Assembly: GCA_910592205.1 (NCBI GenBank)
Contig: CAJVPJ010001372.1
Location: forward strand, 1-10,204
DNA: 10,204 nucleotides
Direction: 5' to 3'
Source of the DNA: Paraglomus occultum
Taxonomy: Eukaryota; Glomeromycota; Glomeromycetes; Paraglomerales; Paraglomeraceae
Position numbers and translations under genes: made by a program. The notes beneath the pieces are model-generated. The model was not told the origin of the DNA and did no database searches. It saw only the letters and a list, made by a program, of their open reading frames with translations. Every line of letters starts with the position of its first letter. The stretch's first letter is position 1. This document shows, in pieces, positions 7,133 through 10,204 of this stretch.

Positions 7133-7713
7133 TTCTCGCCGAAATTGCTAATATATTATCAATACATACATCTCGGCAGGCGATATTCGATCCACACTTC
7201 GGGTTTTGAACGTAATGCTAATAATCGAACCATGTGTACATTAATGTAGCATTATTGACGATCGTGCACGGGCTGATGAAGTGGTAAATGGCTATGTGTC
7301 ATAAAGTCAGAGACTCTATGCTCCGCATATTAATTTATATGATTTAGGATCAAGGAATGGGGATCAAGAGTAGGTACAAAGTGTCATTTCTCCGAAATAA
7401 GGTATTACAAAATGAAAATTAATTAGTTTAGTTGGAAGATCGATATATTCTTTGAATTGGTTCAGATGTTACTACCCATGTTTGGAATTATTATCGGAGT
7501 TGATTATATTAGTACTAACGTTATAGCCTTTTTTCCTCATTGTCCCTCGGAAAAAGAAATACAAGTAAACCAAACTCCAATTTATATAGTATATGATTCT
7601 AGCTTCGAGTGATAAAGTTACGAGAAGATAGCTGGCTAGTCTATGCTATTGTTGATGGATATATATATTTTCTTCTATTACTGGAAGAGATTTAACAATC
7701 TGTGATGACGCAC
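7133..7713. other. Spacer between the two duplicate copies, with one open frame of unknown meaning
   Basis: A plus frame is open from 7427 to 7612 (61 codons and a stop), with an ATG at 7466. It reads GIIIGVDYISTNVIAFFPHC and NQTPIYIVYDSSFE. The composition is balanced and protein-like, but there is no recognisable motif and the length is within chance for this base composition. Nothing else is supported here. Confidence 0.25.
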
Positions 7714-8029
7714 AAAAATATCAACCTTATTTTTAGCACCTATTGTGAAACAAACCATAGAATCATGACACTTCGTGTCTGTGCTTACTCCACTAAACTT
7801 CATATTCATTCGTGGTCAATGCGATTACCAGTAAAGCGATCCATGATTTATCAGCATTACATAATCTCTTGCTAATTAAACTAAATTAACGTTCATTCTT
7901 AGTCTGCAAAATGATTTGTATAATTGTTAAAGAATAATTCTAGAAATAAACTATAGACACTATTAATAATCAAAGAAATGCTAATACCTGTAATATATGA
8001 TTACGTTTTCTATCAAGTTAAAAAAATCG
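7714..8029. repeat. Dispersed duplicate, copy B, with an extra 60-bp block
   Basis: This is the second copy of the unit at 6908-7132, starting about 806 bp downstream in direct orientation. A 60-bp block at 7736-7795 is present here and absent in copy A, where TTTTTA joins AACTTC directly. The block is bordered by TA on the left (7734-7735) and ends in TA (7794-7795). It carries the small hairpin GACAC-TTC-GTGTC. Confidence 0.85.
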
Positions 8030-9163
8030 GTTTCGCATCTTCTCTACTTTACGTGAAAAAAATGATCTTTATATACGGGATAGCGTTAAATTTTTCTATT
8101 GTAAATTAAGGAGTGGTGATCATAATAATGTATTTCCCTTAAAAGGGTTATTTCAAAAATCGAACCTTAGACCCATTACAAATCATATAAAAAGAAGGCG
8201 AGGCAGTTAGTGAACCCTTTTATCTGTCTTGCGCAAAAATCAAGTAAACTAATAAAATCTAATCAAACTTACCAATATTTACAACTTGATCAAACGAGTA
8301 TATCCACAAAGTAATAATAAGGTAAGTTGGTTTGTTGCTCGGCTAGCTATGTCATCACGATGTGAATCGGTAATGTTGTCTTGCACTATTTTTTTTACCT
8401 CAGTTGTTAATTCCCGAATTTATGCTGTAGATTCGAAATTACTTAATCTCGAGGAAGTTCTCCTATTACTATGGGGAATAATATAGATAGACAGAAATTT
8501 CGTAGATATGGTTAAGATAACTTCTTCCGAAAATCTAGTGTAATAAAAGAGTACAGGGATGAGAATCTTGTAGTTAGTGATAGAAACAAATTAGCTATAG
8601 ATATTTTCGTAAACGTGAGAAAGCAAAGAAATAATATGATGCTGGGACTCGCATTAAATGGCCTAGGATCCGCGTACTCCCTCCCTCTTTGATAGCATCA
8701 TATATTTCATTCGCTATCTAAAAACCCAATAAAATTTTGCTCGCTCTGGGCCTTTGCATCGAAAATTTTTTTCTGAAAATGCTCATAATTAATTAACTTT
8801 ATTACCTTTGTCAATGGATATTATTTGATTTTGATTGTCTAAACGCGCTGTGTGTGTGAGTAGACTTCTGTTTTTAGATCTGGTTTTTTATCGTATTAAA
8901 CGATATTTGTATTTGTTGAGTTGTGGTTTCTTTTTCTGAAAATAAGCGACTAGTGCTTGCTTCTATAATAAAATCTTGCGATGATGCTTAAATAGACAAA
9001 TGCGCGTTGCTGCGCATCAATTGTCATTGGTCATTCTGCATATAATGGACATTGTGAAAGATTTACGTAATACGTCATTGATTAAGCCACTGATCAGCGC
9101 TAGTATATTACGAGATTAGATCATATTGCGCAGAGCAGCACATCTTCCATCGAAACCAAGAAA
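8030..9163. other. No supported gene; promoter region of the following gene at its right end
   Basis: A plus frame at 8286-8486 and its minus-strand counterpart (with ELTTEVKKIVQDNITDSHRD) are of chance length and lack motifs or splice sites. An AATAAA word at 8728-8733 has no gene to serve. The last 170 bases hold palindromic words described separately. Confidence 0.35.
9000..9078 (+). promoter_or_regulatory. Palindromic words upstream of the coiled-coil gene
   Basis: ATGCGC (9000-9005) and GCGCAT (9012-9017) form a perfect inverted repeat with a 6-base loop. TTACGTAA (9063-9070), a perfect 8-base palindrome, is directly followed by TACGTCAT (9071-9078); both resemble bZIP (ATF/CREB-type) binding sites. 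A TATAAT word lies at 9041-9046. The sites lie 85-165 bases before the ATG at 9164, a sensible promoter position, but their use is inference. Confidence 0.3.
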
Positions 9164-9706
9164 ATGGCAAGCGTGGAAGACATCAAACAAGAGTTGGCGA
9201 AGGCTGAAGTTGAGAAGCAGAAGGCGGAGAACGAGGTGCAGGCATGGACGGGGAGATATAGGCAGAGGTTGACGGACTTGGAAAATAAGTTGTGGGGAAA
9301 TGAGGGAACTGCGGCGGAACGAAGCGAGTGGAAAGAGGAGAAGGATGAACTGAAGGCAGAGAAGCAAGCGTCTGGAGGCGGAAGTCAGCAGTTGTAGGCG
9401 GAACGTGGAGTCCTTGCAGCAAAAACTCGCAGACGCTGCAGCTCCCCAAACAGGTAACGACTTTGTGACTCGGGCGTTGGGGACATAGAGTAGTGTGTAC
9501 ACAGGGTAGAGTAGACAGAGTAATTGTTTTCTTTTATTGCACGTCTTGTTGCTTAAGTGTTAGATGGTAAAGTGGGTGATAACAAATATGAAAAGTGAAT
9601 TACATAATTTCATTTTTTAGTATCAGAAAATTTTATTGAATCTGTGGTGAATACGACGTTAAAACGTCAGCGCGAAGAAGAATCGATAGCATTATCCTCA
9701 TTATGA
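9164..9706 (+). CDS. Small coiled-coil protein, two exons, with an apparent 1-base frameshift
   Basis: The ATG at 9164 has a good context (AAGAAAATGGC). The first 68 codons are MASVEDIKQELAKAEVEKQK, then a Glu/Lys/Ala-rich helix through LTDLENKLWGNEG and WKEEKDELKAEKQ: a clear heptad-type coiled coil. In this frame a TAG stops it at 9395. One frame over, from about 9369, the coiled coil resumes (RLEAEVSS, then NVESLQQKLADAAAP), as if one extra G sits near 9368. That second frame reaches a GTAACG donor at 9454 with one base of a codon left over. An intron of 167 bp ends TTTTTTAG at 9620, and the next exon (9621-9706) continues in the required phase with SENFIESVVNTTLKRQREEE and ends SSL before TGA. 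Total about 124 residues if the frameshift is an error. Similar short coiled-coil proteins occur in Glomeromycotina; function unknown. It may be a young pseudogene, a sequencing error, or a truncated 77-residue protein. Confidence 0.6.
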
Positions 9707-9948
9707 CGTTACAAAGCTATAACGTTGACGGAGGAACTATAGCATGTGTATTATGCAACAAACTAATATCTCTATTACAACTTGTGAACGAGAAAATTTA
9801 ATTCTCATTCGCTGTTACTTATTTAGTCTAAAGCTTAATTTTTCTGATCATCTTTGGTGTGCAGAAAATCAAATAAAATACTAGACCCGTTTCTGACGAA
9901 TGAACAATAAGTCTTATATAAAAAATACATATATAGGATTACCCGTAT
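9707..9948. promoter_or_regulatory. Intergenic region with TATA-like box before the last gene
   Basis: TATATAAAA at 9915-9923 lies 26-34 bases before the ATG at 9949, which would give a very short 5' leader. A direct TAG stop in the same frame at 9934-9936 supports the ATG at 9949 as the first possible start, unless the gene has an upstream exon joined at the AG in GTGTGCAG (9858-9865). Confidence 0.3.
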
Positions 9949-10204
9949 ATGAAAAATAGTGAATACAACGGTTCGACTGAATTTGAAAAAGCCACGCGTT
10001 TCTTGGAGATAGGTTGCAAATGTGGTTGCTCGAAAGTGATTCCGAGAGAAAGGTTTGCCGACTTACGCGAAGCGTTTCAAGCCCTCTCAAGATCCGAACA
10101 AGATATATTTTTAATGGCCCAGCTGACAGCAATGAATGGCGGAGAAATAACTGCCAGTCGACGTCTTAAAAAGAAAACGCGTACTAATAAGCGAACGTTT
10201 TACT
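9949..10204 (+). CDS. 5' part of a transposon-derived-type gene with a CKCGCSK motif, cut by the window end
   Basis: From the ATG at 9949 the frame is open for 85 codons to the window end. It begins MKNSEYNGSTEFEKATRFLE and continues IGCKCGCSKVIPRERFADLR, then EAFQALSRSEQDIFLMAQLT, and ends in a basic stretch (RRLKKKTRTNKRTFY). The C-x-C-x-C cluster at residues 23-27 could bind zinc, though a fourth ligand is not seen. The order Cys cluster, then a helix with F-x-x-LR-x-x-F-x-x-LS-x-x-EQD-x-FLMAQL, then a basic stretch ending in FY resembles the N-terminal part of a large family of transposon-derived proteins common in Glomeromycotina and some animals, where a DDE-type domain follows; this is from memory. 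Codon use is balanced and no frameshift is seen, so this is the best intact frame in the window, but it is incomplete. Confidence 0.62.
   Translation, partial: MKNSEYNGSTEFEKATRFLEIGCKCGCSKVIPRERFADLREAFQALSRSEQDIFLMAQLTAMNGGEITASRRLKKKTRTNKRTFY

Noticed and set aside
8286-8486. 66-codon plus-strand frame and its antisense partner
   Set aside because: No motif, no splice signals in phase, and length within chance for the base composition.
9116-9502. 128-codon and 88-codon minus-strand frames
   Set aside because: Leu/Ser/Pro-rich shadows opposite the Glu/Lys-rich coiled coil, which typically opens antisense frames.
9914-10132. 72-codon minus-strand frame
   Set aside because: Antisense to the better-supported CKCGCSK gene.

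Overview
The window looks like AT-rich nuclear DNA from a eukaryote, most likely a fungus. It has GT-AG introns, no bacterial operon layout, and several decayed pogo/Tigger-type DNA transposons. Arbuscular mycorrhizal fungi (Glomeromycotina, for example Rhizophagus relatives) are the best guess. They are rich in pogo-like relics and carry expanded families resembling the fragments at the two ends of this window. The assignment rests on recognition of families, not on a search, and I hold it at roughly 0.6.

Layout. 105-531 (minus): a short gene relic in two frames, with a basic MPRPNKRK start and a KSTYYDK motif. 854-1492: a complete 639-bp non-autonomous pogo/Tigger-like element with 23-bp terminal inverted repeats and flanking TA, still holding the start of a transposase on the minus strand. 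About 1530-2480 (plus): protein-like, Pro/Gly-rich segments with short candidate introns (57-73 bp), family unknown. 3181-3820: a very diverged tandem repeat with a period near 173-175 bp. 3823-4142 (minus): a weak two-exon candidate. 5301-6036 (plus): GC-richer, protein-like segments in three frames, possibly a decayed foreign (perhaps viral capsid-like) gene. 6128-6600: a second, different pogo/Tigger relic whose minus-strand transposase is broken by frameshifts. 6908-7132 and 7714-8029: two diverged copies of one non-coding unit, differing by a 60-bp block. 9164-9706 (plus): the best gene-like structure, a small coiled-coil protein in two exons with a phase-matched intron and one apparent 1-base frameshift. 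9949-10204 (plus): the first 85 codons of a gene that runs off the window, with a Cys-rich CKCGCSK motif, resembling a transposon-derived family.

No rRNA, tRNA, CRISPR array or prokaryotic mobile element was seen. At this base composition a 10-kb window is expected by chance to hold many 50-60-codon open frames on its two strands, so bare open frames without a motif, splice support or frame-to-frame continuity were not called as genes. The genes do not form a pathway. The window reads as repeat-rich accessory DNA with two plausible host or transposon genes at its right end.
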